A stretch of 64,000 bases of DNA from Collybiopsis luxurians FD-317 M1 (taxonomy: Eukaryota; Basidiomycota; Agaricomycetes; Agaricales; Omphalotaceae), in the NCBI GenBank assembly GCA_000827265.1, contig KN834762.1, forward strand, positions 436,939-500,938, written 5' to 3'. The notes under the pieces were generated by a model that searched no databases, was not told the DNA's origin, and saw nothing but the letters and a program-made list of their open reading frames with translations. The translations under genes were made by a program, and so were the position numbers. Positions 13,983-24,715 of the stretch are shown here, in pieces. Position 1 is the stretch's first letter. Every line of letters starts with the position of its first letter.

Positions 13983-14366
13983 TTATTCTGGAACTGTACA
14001 TCGAGTTGATATAATTCGTAATCGACATTCTTTTCTTCTTGTATGACCAGCACGCTTTGGTATCACAGCGATAGGGAAAGTGTTAAACTCGGCTCTATGG
14101 GGTTTGGATAAAGTTCGGGGCGCGACTGGAGATGCAAAGTCCGAGACTTCGACCTTCAGTTTCGGGAAGAAATCTCGGTAACGTGACCGCGTTTCAACAC
14201 CCCAGTCATCATTAGCCTGGTAGCGAGGGTGTGAGGCACCCTCATTCTCACGCTTTTGAAACTCCGATGGGCTGCCGGTCAAAGGCGCACCTCTGCAGTA
14301 ATGCGTTTTCGCGTTGGCAATCAGTTCTTCTAACCTTAAATGTAGGATGCACTGAAAATCCCACAA
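13983..14366 (-). CDS. Unrecognised open frame with KRENEGASHPRYQ motif
   Basis: An open frame of 127 codons containing SEFQKRENEGASHPRYQ, then DDWGVETRSRYRDFFPKL and SDFASPVAPR. The motif block looks protein-like (charged and amphipathic) and is partly repeated on the other strand at 14965-15030 as SEFKKRENEGAPHPRYQA. Keeping the reading frame in both copies suggests a real coding ancestor. I do not recognise the family. It could be a complete small gene, an exon, or a decayed fragment. Confidence 0.3.
   Translation of the reverse strand: MWDFQCILHLRLEELIANAKTHYCRGAPLTGSPSEFQKRENEGASHPRYQANDDWGVETRSRYRDFFPKLKVEVSDFASPVAPRTLSKPHRAEFNTFPIAVIPKRAGHTRRKECRLRIISTRCTVPE
14215..14280. repeat. Inverted repeat, left arm (66 bp)
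   Basis: The reverse complement of this segment matches 14965-15030 at about 60 of 66 positions. Both arms include a small hairpin, GAGGGTG and CACCCTC around a 5-base loop. The arms lie on either side of the N gap. Confidence 0.8.
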
Positions 14367-14392
14367 AATTGTCCACCCCAGACAATCAAGCC

Positions 14393-14564
14393 CTCATTTG
14401 TACGAGACGATAATTCTTCATTAGAGGGTGGTCGAGTGGTTGTGGGGGTTGATGGGATGGCAGTAGAAATATATTTTTAAAAAAATATTTGCACTGTTCA
14501 GGCCTTCCTCAGAATGATTTCTTTGCACAGAAGACATCGACTGAGAAAAATATTCGCTGTTCTC
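14393..14564 (+). repeat. 172-bp direct repeat, copy 1 (abuts gap)
   Basis: Identical by eye to 14738-14909 over the full 172 bases. It ends exactly at the first N. Such identity flush against a gap usually means the assembler placed the same contig end on both sides; a true tandem repeat that the assembler could not cross is the alternative. Confidence 0.9.
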
Positions 14565-14737
14565 NNNNNNNNNNNNNNNNNNNNNNNNNNNNNNNNNNNN
14601 NNNNNNNNNNNNNNNNNNNNNNNNNNNNNNNNNNNNNNNNNNNNNNNNNNNNNNNNNNNNNNNNNNNNNNNNNNNNNNNNNNNNNNNNNNNNNNNNNNNN
14701 NNNNNNNNNNNNNNNNNNNNNNNNNNNNNNNNNNNNN
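14565..14737. other. Assembly gap (173 N)
   Basis: A run of unknown bases. Its true length is unknown, and open frames crossing it are meaningless. Confidence 0.99.
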
Positions 14738-14909
14738 CTCATTTGTACGAGACGATAATTCTTCATTAGAGGGTGGTCGAGTGGTTGTGGGGGTTGATGG
14801 GATGGCAGTAGAAATATATTTTTAAAAAAATATTTGCACTGTTCAGGCCTTCCTCAGAATGATTTCTTTGCACAGAAGACATCGACTGAGAAAAATATTC
14901 GCTGTTCTC
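14738..14909 (+). repeat. 172-bp direct repeat, copy 2 (abuts gap)
   Basis: Second copy of 14393-14564, starting at the first base after the gap. It includes an AT-rich palindromic stretch (ATATATTTTTAAAAAAATAT). Confidence 0.9.
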
Positions 14910-15076
14910 GTTATCAAGACTACTATCTTATCAACCAAGCGCTTAGTGCAGTGCTAGCGGCAAAGACTGGCAACCTGTCGGAGTTTAAAAAGCGTGAGAA
15001 TGAGGGTGCCCCACACCCTCGCTACCAGGCTTTCTTCACGAACGACCTATTCTTCGTGAACGACAAGACAGGCTAG
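14834..15076 (+). pseudogene. Fragment related to the 13983-14366 frame
   Basis: Open for 80 codons and contains LSAVLAAKTGNLSEFKK followed by RENEGAPHPRYQA, matching the opposite-strand frame at 13983-14366. Similarity stops after RYQ: the downstream DDWGVETRSRYRD block is absent and replaced by an unrelated tail. It is therefore probably a truncated copy. Family unknown. Confidence 0.3.
14965..15030. repeat. Inverted repeat, right arm (66 bp)
   Basis: Partner of 14215-14280, about 60 of 66 identical in inverted orientation. Most differences fall where both strands still encode a similar peptide, consistent with an old inverted duplication of a coding segment. Confidence 0.8.
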
Positions 15077-15682
15077 CCAGGCAAAGTCATCATCATCTTA
15101 GGTTTCTCCTCAGATAGAGCTCGATACTTCGTTCCCCGAATAATGCACGGGTGTTGAACTTGAGAATTTCTACTTCCAAAGATATCGTCCGTAGTCGATC
15201 TTGGTCGTTTGGTTTGGCTGATCATCGATCATCACCTGAAGCATTCCTCAATGAAATCGCCCAGGATGTACACTGTCTCTTCGCGGCCGTCGAATGTTTA
15301 CTCTGTTTACCTATATCTTTGGCCAGGATCGAATGGCAGTTAATTAGTAGCTCAATTTTGCACCAGGTACGACGGATCCTCCTGATTAAGCATACAGGCA
15401 TACTGCACCACGGGGCGTTTACCTGGTTTCTTGTCTTAGGTTTACCATTGGGATTACATCTCCGGATCCAAAACCCTCCACATTTCCTCCCAAATTTCCT
15501 ACCCTACAGAAAGCTCCTTTGAGAAGCGTACCATGATCAATCTGGAATCCCAAAATTCTGCCTCCGAACGTGTAACGACTCGACGATGACGATGACAGTC
15601 ACCAAGACAAGGTAAGGCAACGAATACTCCTTTGTTTCATGCTTCCGAGTCGGGCTTCTTTAAGCTCTCGAGGTACGTATGG

Positions 15683-15690
15683 TATATAAA
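15683..15690 (+). promoter_or_regulatory. TATA box of Y3-like gene A
   Basis: TATATAAA, about 120 bp before the ATG at 15804 and followed by a CT-rich leader. Confidence 0.55.
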
Positions 15691-15803
15691 GCCAGCCGAT
15701 TAGGACTAGGCGCTACCCGAAAGTTCTTCATTCGCTCTCTTTTCTCGTTCGTCTCAAGAGGTAGTACCTATTGACTAGGTCCTCTTCTCGAGCTCTCGAA
15801 ACC

Positions 15804-16908
15804 ATGAAGGTATTTTGCAGAGTCTTCCTCGCCGCCGCTTCCTTCCTCTCCTTCGTCAAGACTACGCCTACTTTCGATATCAATATCGCGGAGCGAGGTC
15901 AGTTCACCATTACTTCACATATATAGCAGAATCGAGTCGCTGAAACTGAAATCTTGTCATGGTGCAGAGGAGATGGTAGTTTGTCCCGGTCAAGTTACGA
16001 TTTCAGAGACGTTCATTGGCGTAAAGGATCATGTCAGAGTTGCTCGGGTTGATTGTCCTGGTGACAATACGACTGGGAGTACTATGGATGCCCGTGAAAC
16101 CCCTGCCAGACGAACTCAGACTAGGGGACGGACGCTAATAAGTTCTCGCCAAGATAACGGGGCTGCCCCTGTCGATGTTTGTGGGGCTAGATGTTAGTTG
16201 CTTTTTTTCTTTTTCCTTCTTCTTCTTATGTTATTGATAAATCTTAACGCAGGTAACACGGATTGCTTCACTCCCAGTGGCGGAGGGCCCGACCCCAATG
16301 ACTGTGCTGTCATTGCCGATGCCATGAAGTATTACAGCCAGAGTGCCAGTGAGTGCTCCATCGATGATCCGTTTGACCTACTCTTACACTTACACTCTCA
16401 AAAGATAATACCTTCGTGATTAGTCCCGGTGTGAGTGTATCGCGGTTTTCTTTTTCTTTTTGGCTGCATAATATATAACAACCACTCATGTTATACCTTC
16501 GAATTCTAGCTCAACAGTAGACTCGTGTTGTCGTATAACACTTGCCAGACGTTCTACGTTAATCAAAGTCCTGGTCAACAGAGTTATTGTTTCGATGATT
16601 GGGTGAGTGCGAGTGCGAGTGCGAGTGTTTTCTCTAGAGTTTGATGGAACTGGCTGGCTGGCTGATTTCAAGTTTTTGCTCGATATTGAATCCGATTGAA
16701 TGATTTTAGGCTGCAATCGTGAACTGGGTTGCTCCCAACTGCCAGTCGACTGAGAATGCTCATGGAGGTAACTGCGTTGCGGAGGATCAACAATGGTTTA
16801 TTCAGTAAGTAATGCGTTGGTTTTTTTTTTTTGGTGATGGCAAATTAAACGTTTGCCACTTTGTTGATTGTATTGCACGTGTGGTTTAGGGTTCAGACCA
16901 AGTCTTGA
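15804..16908 (+). CDS. Small secreted Cys-rich protein, Y3-like family, paralogue A
   Basis: Predicted secreted protein of about 180 residues. Exon 1 (15804-15897) encodes a signal peptide, MKVFCRVFLAAASFLSFVKT. Exon 2 (15968-16192) has VVCPGQVTISETFIG and a basic, unconserved linker ending in VDVCGAR. Exon 3 joins to CNTDCFTPSGGGPDPNDC and VIADAMKYYSQS. Later exons give TCQTFYVNQSPGQQSYC, DDW, then AAIVNWVAPNCQSTENAHGG and DQQWFIQVQTKS before the stop at 16906. The GGGPxPNDC, APNCQxTxNAHGG and DQxxFIQ blocks match my memory of the fungal glycan-binding protein Y3-like domain; this assignment is from recall and should be tested. Two paralogues lie at 23703 and 32731. A is the most diverged: it has the shortest residue stretch after YSQSA, and its small exon there is uncertain. 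Intron 5 contains a short GAGTGC microsatellite. Confidence 0.78.
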
Positions 16909-17460
16909 TATTCGTTGAACTCCGTTGAATTGTCGGTTGGCTGGGCTGGATTTTCTGTCCGTATTGTTTGGAACGACTAGGACGGCCCTTTTGATTACTT
17001 CGGCTTCCGGGTCTAGCTTGGACCTTGGGGATCATCTTTGGGACTATGTATGTACTATAAACTAACGTAAGTATGGCAAGTTTGAAAATTGGGCTGGATG
17101 TTGTATACGAATATAACGGATTGTCTGATTATTGATTTTGAACGCAGTTGTTTGGATGCGATAATGAGAGTTACAGCTTGAATTCGGAAGATGGATGGAG
17201 ACATGTGCCGATTGGAGCCGGGATATCAGTTAGCCGGCTTTGTCTCGGCAGGGACAATGGCTGGCTCCGGCACATATTGTTACAATCGAAGGGATTGACC
17301 TATTCGTCTTCGCATTGTGAGTATATCTAGCGGCTTGTGCTCTACGGTGTCCTAATCAATTTATTTTCACGACGGGAGTGAATGGCCAAAGATGGGTACC
17401 TGGGTAGGCTAGTCTCATGTGTGATATCTTTCCTACGTTGATTTGATCCCCGTATTGACC
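16909..17460. other. Intergenic, nothing recognised
   Basis: A 550-bp stretch between Y3-like gene A and the cullin remnant. One 60-codon plus-strand frame (17148-17330) shows no similarity to known proteins. Confidence 0.4.
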
Positions 17461-18179
17461 ATGTCTTCATCCTCATCATCATCTGTCGCGCTCGCCAGAC
17501 CTACTCGTGACGCCGATCTCGAAGAGACATCGGCCTTTTTAAGACCGGTGTAGAGCCTCGAAATCCCTAGTATTCACAAAGATCTCTACCTAACGGTATA
17601 CAATTACTGCACTAAACGGGATAGACACTCAAAACCGGATAGCAATAGAAAAAGGTGATGATCCCTGCATAATGTTCAGAATCTGACGGTTTATCATTGT
17701 ACCTAGGGTAAACGTTGACGACTGTGTACATTTGTACGCGAAGTTGCAAGAGTATTTCGTGGAACATCTCACATAGATGGAGGGGGTTAGAATTCCCAAT
17801 GTTACATGATACTTACTGATGCTTAAACCTTCCTAGAAAGCTGCTGGTTTAGAAGATGAAGACTTGTTTCAATATTACGCCGCTGAATGGGACCGATACA
17901 CAACCGCTGCCGACTTACTGAACCGTCCGTTCGCGCTGTTGAATCGATACTGGGTGAAGCCGAGGCGAAATGCAAGGAGGAGAGATGTTTGCGCAGTCGA
18001 TAAGGTATGTCGTGTCCTCTGTAGTACTGAAGGAATTGGAGTTTCTATACCTGCTACCTTAGCTGGCCCTCGTTTAGCGGAAGCAGCACTTTTTTGTTCC
18101 TCTACAAAAAGATCATGCCAACTTCGCAGGCGCTCTACTCCTCATCGAGCGGCAACGAAACGGGGAGGTGATTGACTAG
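17461..18179 (+). pseudogene. Decayed cullin-1 (CDC53-type) N-terminal fragment
   Basis: Cullin-1 is the scaffold of SCF ubiquitin ligases; this copy retains only N-terminal cullin repeats. Starting at ATG 17461, the frame reads DADLEETSAFLRP, then TAG at 17551, then DLYLTVYNYCTK. Further on come DCVHLYAKLQEYFVEHL followed by another in-frame TAG, then EDEDLFQYYAAEWDRYTTAA with LLNRYWVK, and LALV, TAG at 18075, RKQHFFVPLQKDHANFAGAL, and IERQRNGEVID, with TAG at 18177. These match, in order, the well-conserved cullin-1 blocks YYAAEWDRYTT and LIERQRNGE. Two of the TAGs stand where cullins have Gln (CAG), as expected from C-to-T change. Intron-like spacers remain, so it arose from a genomic copy rather than a processed transcript. 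The remainder of the cullin, including its RBX1-binding C-terminus, is absent. Confidence 0.78.
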
Positions 18180-19212
18180 GGTTTGATGAATTGAAATGAT
18201 CTTCAACGTGTGTACGCTTTGCTATTGCCTATTCAAAGGGTTTAGCCCCTCCAAAGGAGGCTCGAGGATAGTGTGGCGGTGTATTTGGAAGCGCCGAGGT
18301 CAAGGCATGAGTGTATATAAGCCTAAGTCGCGCCGCAGATTCGGTATTGCGTTTTAGGGTTCAAATGTTTTGCTGTTTCACTTGCTTTCCGTCTGGAAGG
18401 ACCCTTTCTTCTCGTTTCGAGTTTATTTATGATTTCGGATGTCTCTGGGACTACGATCTGTTGCAAAGAGGGAATATTGAAAATTTGAACTTGTCTTGAA
18501 TGTTATATAAGAGGTACTCGGAGTCCATTCCGAGAGTTTATTTACCCTTGCTGCGCGAGAAGTCCTTGCCACCTCTTCTGTATGAAAGGAGTGAAATTTA
18601 ACATTTTCATTCTTTTACCTCAGAGTCCCTCCTGAGCTGTTTTACGATTTGCGTCTCTGCTACGGCCGCGGTAAGACCAGCTTTGACAGTTACTAATAAA
18701 GTCAGGATATCACGTGTTGCTTGGCACCGTTTTTTGTCAATGTCATTGACTCTGGGGCCTTTCTTTAATCCGTGAAATTTGCTTGAATGGCTTGCCAAAA
18801 AAATCTTTCTCAATGCTGAATACATTGACTGGATGGAGGAGTTGTCACTTGACTTTCCAGAAGCGGATTGAATTCCGCCGTGAGTGTTGCTCCAATGTTC
18901 TTTTAAAATAGCTAACCTCGAATGAAAAAGTACCAAGACCACAAACTTCAGGCTCGGAGCCCATACAGTTTTGCCTCGCTTGACTGTCGAGTCTCATAAC
19001 TCAATGCCACCCAATTTCAACGATTCACCTTGGTCCCGACGTCGCCCTCCTCTGTTTTACGCGATTACTTCATATTACACGCGCCGCACAACAGCTGACC
19101 GGCTTTCTGACGTTGAAGAAACCTTCTTTTCGGAGTTTCCGCTTCGATCTCGCTATATATTGTCTGAAAACACAGGAATGGGGTCGTCTTCGGTCCTTTC
19201 TTCCTTTCTTCC
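18180..19212. other. Intergenic, one weak minus-strand frame
   Basis: One kilobase between the cullin remnant and the GH31 gene. A 111-codon minus-strand frame (18607-18942) is the only sizeable opening; it has no recognisable domain, signal peptide or splice context, and I would not call it a gene on this evidence. Confidence 0.4.
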
Positions 19213-22200
19213 ATGATGTTCTTCATCCATGGACTGTGTTTTGGTTTCGTGGTAGCAAGGCTCTTTCCTGGAGTCCTTGGTATTCATCGGTTCCATTCTC
19301 AAAACCCGCTCATGTCTTCTGAGACTAGTTTCATAGCGGAAAGCCTGTCAGACGGTGATCTGGCGTCAGCCGTATTTTCCAAGAATGTTTCCAGCTGTCC
19401 AGGTATATAACCAGTCTAACTACTTATATTTAAATTTTTAGAGCGGTTGACATTTACTTGATTGCAGGGTACAGCTTGCACTCCCTGCAAGAAAGTGATA
19501 TCGGACTTGTCGCCCAGCTTTCGCTCGCTGGTTCTGCTTGTAATGCATTTGGCAACGACTTCGAGAACCTGACCATAGAAGTCACATATGAGACAGAAGC
19601 GCGGTAGTCATGATCTATTCAAATTTAACGTCATCCTGCTGACTTAGTGTATTTCGTCTCCTCTCCAGCCTTCGCGTTCGAATCGCCGACGCTGAGAACA
19701 AACAGTTTACGATACCGGACTCTGTAATATCGCGGCCATCTCCTCCTACGACATCATTCACGAAATCTTCTGACCTGGTCTTCAACTATGAATCAAACCC
19801 GTTCTCGTTTTGGATCACACGCCGGTCGAACCCTGATGCTGCTCCTTTGTTCGATACAAGACTTTCTTCTTTGCCCGAGACCCCGATACCACCTGTCATC
19901 GCCAACGATGACAGTACGGCGCTGGATGGATTCCCACTGGTTTTTGAGGATCAATACCTTCAGGTCAGCCCTATTTCAACTCTCAAGATCCGATAATAAC
20001 TGTCCACAGCTTACTTCTGCGTTACCTCTCGATGCGAACATCTATGGTATGGGCGAAGCTGTTGCCAGCTCAGGTTTTAGACGCAACGTGGCTTCGAATG
20101 GAGGCTCTATACAAACCCTTTGGGCGAGAGATGCGGCCGACCCAGTGGATGAGAACATGTATGTCGGGTTGATTCTCCTAATTGCATCTTTGACCGGTTA
20201 CCGTAGGTATGGGAATCACCCAATATATCTCGAACATCGATTCAACGAGACGACGAACGAAGCGCAGAGTCATGGTGTCTTTTTATTCAGGTGTGCTTCC
20301 CTTGTTTCTTCTACTGCCATCCATAATGACGTTGTGGGTATACTATAGCTCCTCCGGCGCCGACGTCCTCCTTCTGACTCCTTCTGGTGCATCACAATCA
20401 TTGATACAATATCGAATGATAGGCGGTATTTTGGACTTTTATTTCTTCTCAGGACCTTCTCCACACGCTGTAATCGAACAATACGGTGCCTTGGTAGGAC
20501 TGCCGACTTGGATTCCCCATTGGGCGTTTGGCTTCCATCTATGCAGGTCAGTTTAGGCTCGCCTGTCTGGCCATCCAAGCTTACGTTTGTTTTATTTCAC
20601 TCTAGGTGGGGATACATTTCTATCAATGAGACTATGGAGCAGGTTCAAAACATGCGGGCTGCAGATATCCCCCTTGAAGGTTAGTCATACTCTGTGTCAA
20701 TGTAGAAGACCTGCTAGAACGATGTTCATAGTGATGTGGAACGACATTGATCTCTACCATGCTTTCAGAGACTTTACCAGCGATCCCGTCAGTTTTCCTG
20801 GAGACGAAGTACGGGCTTTCATTCAGGAGTTGGTGAGTGAACAGTGCTCATACCTCGTGAGGGACTGATCTTGAACTTGATTGCGATAGGCCTCTAATAA
20901 TCAGCATTGTATGTTACTATTTCCTCTCTCATGTACGACGTATAACTTATCTTTTTGAAGATATCCCTATTTTGGACGCTGCAGTTCCAGTTTTAACCAA
21001 TGCATCCGATGTTGTGAGTGTCATTTCCTATTTCAAACGATCTATTCTTTTGATCGACGCTGTCGGTTCATAGTACGATCCTTACAGCAGAGGACATGAG
21101 TTGTGAGTACAAATGAATGGTTCCATCGTCTCCTACGGTCAAGCACTCATTTTGATTAATCACAGGGATGTTTTCGTCAAAAACCCTGACCAGACGGAAT
21201 ATATTGGCGAAGTATGGCCTGGATACACTGTAGGTTCTCATGGATTTTATCATAACTTTGTCATTTTCTGAATGCGTTTACATTCTGGAAGGTATTCGCT
21301 GACTGGTTCGCCGATGCAACGCAGCAATGGTGGACAGAGGCATTGAAGAACTGGAGCGATGGCGGGGTGGAGTACAGTGGAATTTGGCTCGATATGAACG
21401 AGATCAGTTCGTTCTGTCAAGGATCTTGGTAAGTTTTATCTCTGCCTCAATGCCTCTTCTGACTTAGCGCTCCCATTCCCGAAGCGGCACGGGAGCGGAC
21501 TTGAGCAACACGAGTGTTCCTTTCTTGTTACCTGGCGAGCCTGGAGCGCTTGTAACGGATTACCCGGAATGGTACGGATACTTGCGTTTCTCGAACTTCA
21601 AGCTGAGTTCTTATAATGGCCACCTCACTCTAGTTATGATGCTTCGAAATTTGGTCCAAGCGGAAATATAACCATCAACGGAGCCTTGACGTGTATCGAT
21701 CCTTTCACATTGCCTGACACCTTGGCAGAACGAGGCTTGGGAGCCGGAGGTGAATCTGGAGTGAATCTGAACAGCCCTCCGTATGTCATTCATAATGGTA
21801 ATCACTCCTTCCCTTATCTTTCCAAATGAGCATTCTGATGTCCCTTTCAGGAGCCGGCGATCTCTCTGTCAACACCCTCGCAACCAATGCCACTCATGTT
21901 GGAGGCATCGTCGAGCTCGATGTGCACAACATGTGGGGTATGATGGAGGAAAAGGCGACACATCTAGCACTTTTGGAACTCCAGCCCGGCAAGCGCCCCG
22001 TCATCATAGCGCGCTCTACCTTCCCGTCGTCGGGTAAATGGACTGGTCATTGGGTATGCACCAAGACCTCTTTTTTTCGCGCCGTGACTGACGATTCGTA
22101 GCTCGGGGACAATTTCTCGAAATGGGAGTACCTCTACTATAACATTCAAGGCATCCTTCAGTTCCAAATTTTCAATATACCCTTTGTTGGAGCGGATACT

Positions 22201-23253
22201 TGTGGATTTAGTAAGTGATGATTTCAATGCGGCTATCGCTGCTTAATTGATTGGTTTTCCCCTCCCCGCTGTGCAGATGGAAATACCGATGAAGAGTTAT
22301 GCGCTAGATGGATGGAAATGTCGGCATTTGTTCCCTTTATGCGCAATCATAATGAAAAAGGAGCGCTGAGTCAAGAGCCATATCGCTGGGAAAATGTTGC
22401 GAATGCCTCTCGCACAGCGATATCAGTTCGTTACTCGTTACTGCCGTACTGGGTGAGTATGGATTTTGTACAAAACTCTTTTAGAAATGACTATGACTGC
22501 TCTTTCTAGATGACTCTGTTCGCCAATGCTTCAATGCAAGGAACGCCACCTGTTCGAGCTCTTTGGTACGAGTTCCCTACCGAGCCAGAGCTTTTCGGTC
22601 TCGACAAGCAATTCTTGGTGGGCGGAGACTTGCTCGTAACGCCAGTCCTGTCGCCAAATGTTTCCACTGTCGAAGGTGAGCCATTTTACATTCGAAATCC
22701 TACTTATTTCTCATTCCCAATCGTGTCAGGTATATTCCCCGGTCGAGGCAAAGTAACCTGGCGCGACTTTTACACGCACGCTGTGGTCGACGCCGACGCA
22801 AATGGTACCGCAACTCTATCTGCTCCTCTGACCCATATCAATGTCCACATCCGTGGGGGAGCAGCTATTCTCATGCATGCGAATCCGGCATATACCACTA
22901 CAGAGACTAGAGCAGGACCGTTTTCTCTTCTCGTATCGCTGGAATCAGACTCACATGCTTTCGGCACGGCTTACCTCGATGACGGATTGAGCAATCCCCC
23001 TGCGGAAAACCGAATTGCTACTTTCACCGCAAATGCAAACCAACTGCAGATCAGCAGTCGGGGTAACTTTACTGTGCAGCAAAAATTGGAACAGTTGACG
23101 ATTCTAGGAGTATCAAAGGAACCTGGCACGGTGTCTGTAGGCGGAACGAACTTGAAAAGTTCCAGTTGGGAGTTTATGTCCGAGCTGCAGAAACTCGTCA
23201 TTTCAAATGTTTCCATTGACTTGAGCGATGCGGAGACAAGTGTAACCTGGTAG
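19213..23253 (+). CDS. Secreted GH31 alpha-glucosidase
   Basis: Predicted extracellular glycoside hydrolase family 31 enzyme releasing glucose from maltose-like or related alpha-glucans. The N-terminus ([18 protein letters not shown]) looks like a signal peptide. The following exons contain the GH31 N-terminal domain ([45 protein letters not shown]) and the catalytic barrel ([40 protein letters not shown]-like [10 protein letters not shown]). The nucleophile Asp is in [12 protein letters not shown], and the acid/base Asp is in [13 protein letters not shown], followed by [19 protein letters not shown] and [17 protein letters not shown]. The last long exon carries [18 protein letters not shown] and the C-terminal beta domains. 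Both catalytic aspartates are intact. About 15 exons; roughly 900 residues; many N-glycosylation sequons. It is convergent with Y3-like gene B. Confidence 0.94.
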
Positions 23254-23702
23254 ATCGAGTGAAATTCGAAATGATAGGGACAGATAGTTTTTACGTAGTT
23301 GTACCTCTACCGCTTTGGCGATTTGCTGTTTTTCATAGCCTTTTCGATCTGCTTATCATGACATGACCTTTCACGACCCTCGATGATATTTCTTGCTTTG
23401 GCACTGCCATTTATAGCATCTGTCTTCACGCTGTGGCTCTGAACCTCCCAGTATTTCCTTTGTTACTCAGTGTCATATCCTTTTCAGCTGCACTCGATGT
23501 TGTACTTGCAATAGATCTCACATCAAATATCCTCGCCATGGATTGGGCAAAAGATGTCGGGTGCATACATATTGCCAGGCGCGAAAAAAAAAAAAAACAC
23601 AAGTGCGATATCCAACTCAAATCCAATTTAAATCAAGACCCGTAAATCCAGTTCGAAGTACACAGCAAATTCTTGAGCGCTGTGTGGTCTGCGACCACCA
23701 AC
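23254..23702. other. Convergent intergenic region
   Basis: About 450 bp shared by the 3' ends of the GH31 gene and Y3-like gene B. A run of 13 A bases lies at 23586. Short frames on both strands look accidental. Confidence 0.5.
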
Positions 23703-24715
23703 TTAAGAGTGTTGAACCCTGCAACAAGTGTTTGAAACCTTCAGAACATCTACTGGATAACCATGAAACGCACTGGATGAAGAATTGTTGATCGGTAGCA
23801 ACACAAAGACCTCCGTGAGCATTCTGAGTTGCTTGGCAGTTTGGAGCGACCTGAGTATGCAGAAGTATGTCAGCACAAGGGTATACTCTGTTAAAATCTA
23901 TGAACTGACCCAATCGATGACACCAGCCTGAGTAGCAGCCTTAGTCAGTATGAACTAAATATTCAAAGAAGACGTACCCAGGCAGTACGGCAGTACAATT
24001 GGTCGAAAGGGTCCTGGTTAACGTAGAAGCTCAAACAGCTTAAGAAAGGGTGTTGGTCAGCGTTGAACTAGAAGTTCAAGCGGCTGGAATACCGACCTGC
24101 TATACTGAAGCGCTACAGTATTGTTGGTCTTCGATGGCAAAATCAGAGTGGGATAATAGTCTCGATCATTTCAAAGAGGTGCATACCCCGGAGCCAATCT
24201 CGAACAAAGCACCTAGGCAATTGTGAGCGATCTGAAATTTTTCCCAGTCCATACTTGCATACCAATGTTCTGACTGTCGAACCGCAAAGCATTCGCAATG
24301 ACATGACAGTCGTTGGGGTTCGGTCCTCCGCCGCTTGGTGGGAAACAGAACGTTTGGCCTGGATAGCATATCATCAAGAAATCATTGGTATCTGAAAGTT
24401 TCTGATATCACTTACAAGTGTTACCGCAAACATTGGTTTGACGTGACTCCAGATCCCTCTTTGCGGGCATAACTTTGGACTCGGTAGCGAGAGGGCAAGT
24501 GAAAGTTTGAAGCTTCACATGTTTGTCCTCCCCGATGTAGGTCTCCGAAACTAGGACTTGATCAGGGCAGATATAGGGTGTAACATCTACGAAGAAGGTG
24601 AGGAATTATGTACAGGGTGTCCTGCATGAGAAGACCTACCTCCTGTTGTCGGAGCAGCAGCGACGAGCACTGCTGCTGAAGTGAGCGCGAAGGTGAGAGT
24701 CGCAATGAGCTTCAT
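23703..24715 (-). CDS. Small secreted Cys-rich protein, Y3-like family, paralogue B
   Basis: Predicted secreted protein of about 185 residues, encoded on the minus strand in about eight exons. The signal peptide is MKLIATLTFALTSAAVLVAA. After it come YICPDQVLVSETYIGEDKHV, a linker ending ESRQTNVCGNTC, and QTFCF with the Ser-Gly-Gly-Gly-Pro-Asn-Pro-Asn-Asp-Cys block, then HVIANALRFDSQNIG and ALFEIGSG. TNNTVALQYS and CLSFYVNQDPFDQLYC are separated by an intron (24039-24096). The final exons give AGVIDW, VAPNCQATQNAHGG, LCVATDQQFFIQ and the tail VQHS. Compared with paralogue C, the exon junctions coincide and even one intron sequence is conserved. Function is inferred only from resemblance to the Y3 glycan-binding fold. 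The long linker before VCGNTC is the most variable part among the three paralogues. Confidence 0.8.

Larger units (their letters stand above)
13816..15803. other. Intergenic block containing an assembly gap
   Basis: Between the AA9 gene and the first Y3-like gene lie the AA9 3' flank, two related open frames in opposite orientation, a 173-base run of N, and flanking repeats (listed separately). From 15080 to 15680 I see no gene. The Y3-like promoter begins near 15683. Confidence 0.5.

Noticed and set aside
14489..14825. Open frames running through the N gap
   Set aside because: Created by translating unknown bases; they carry no information.
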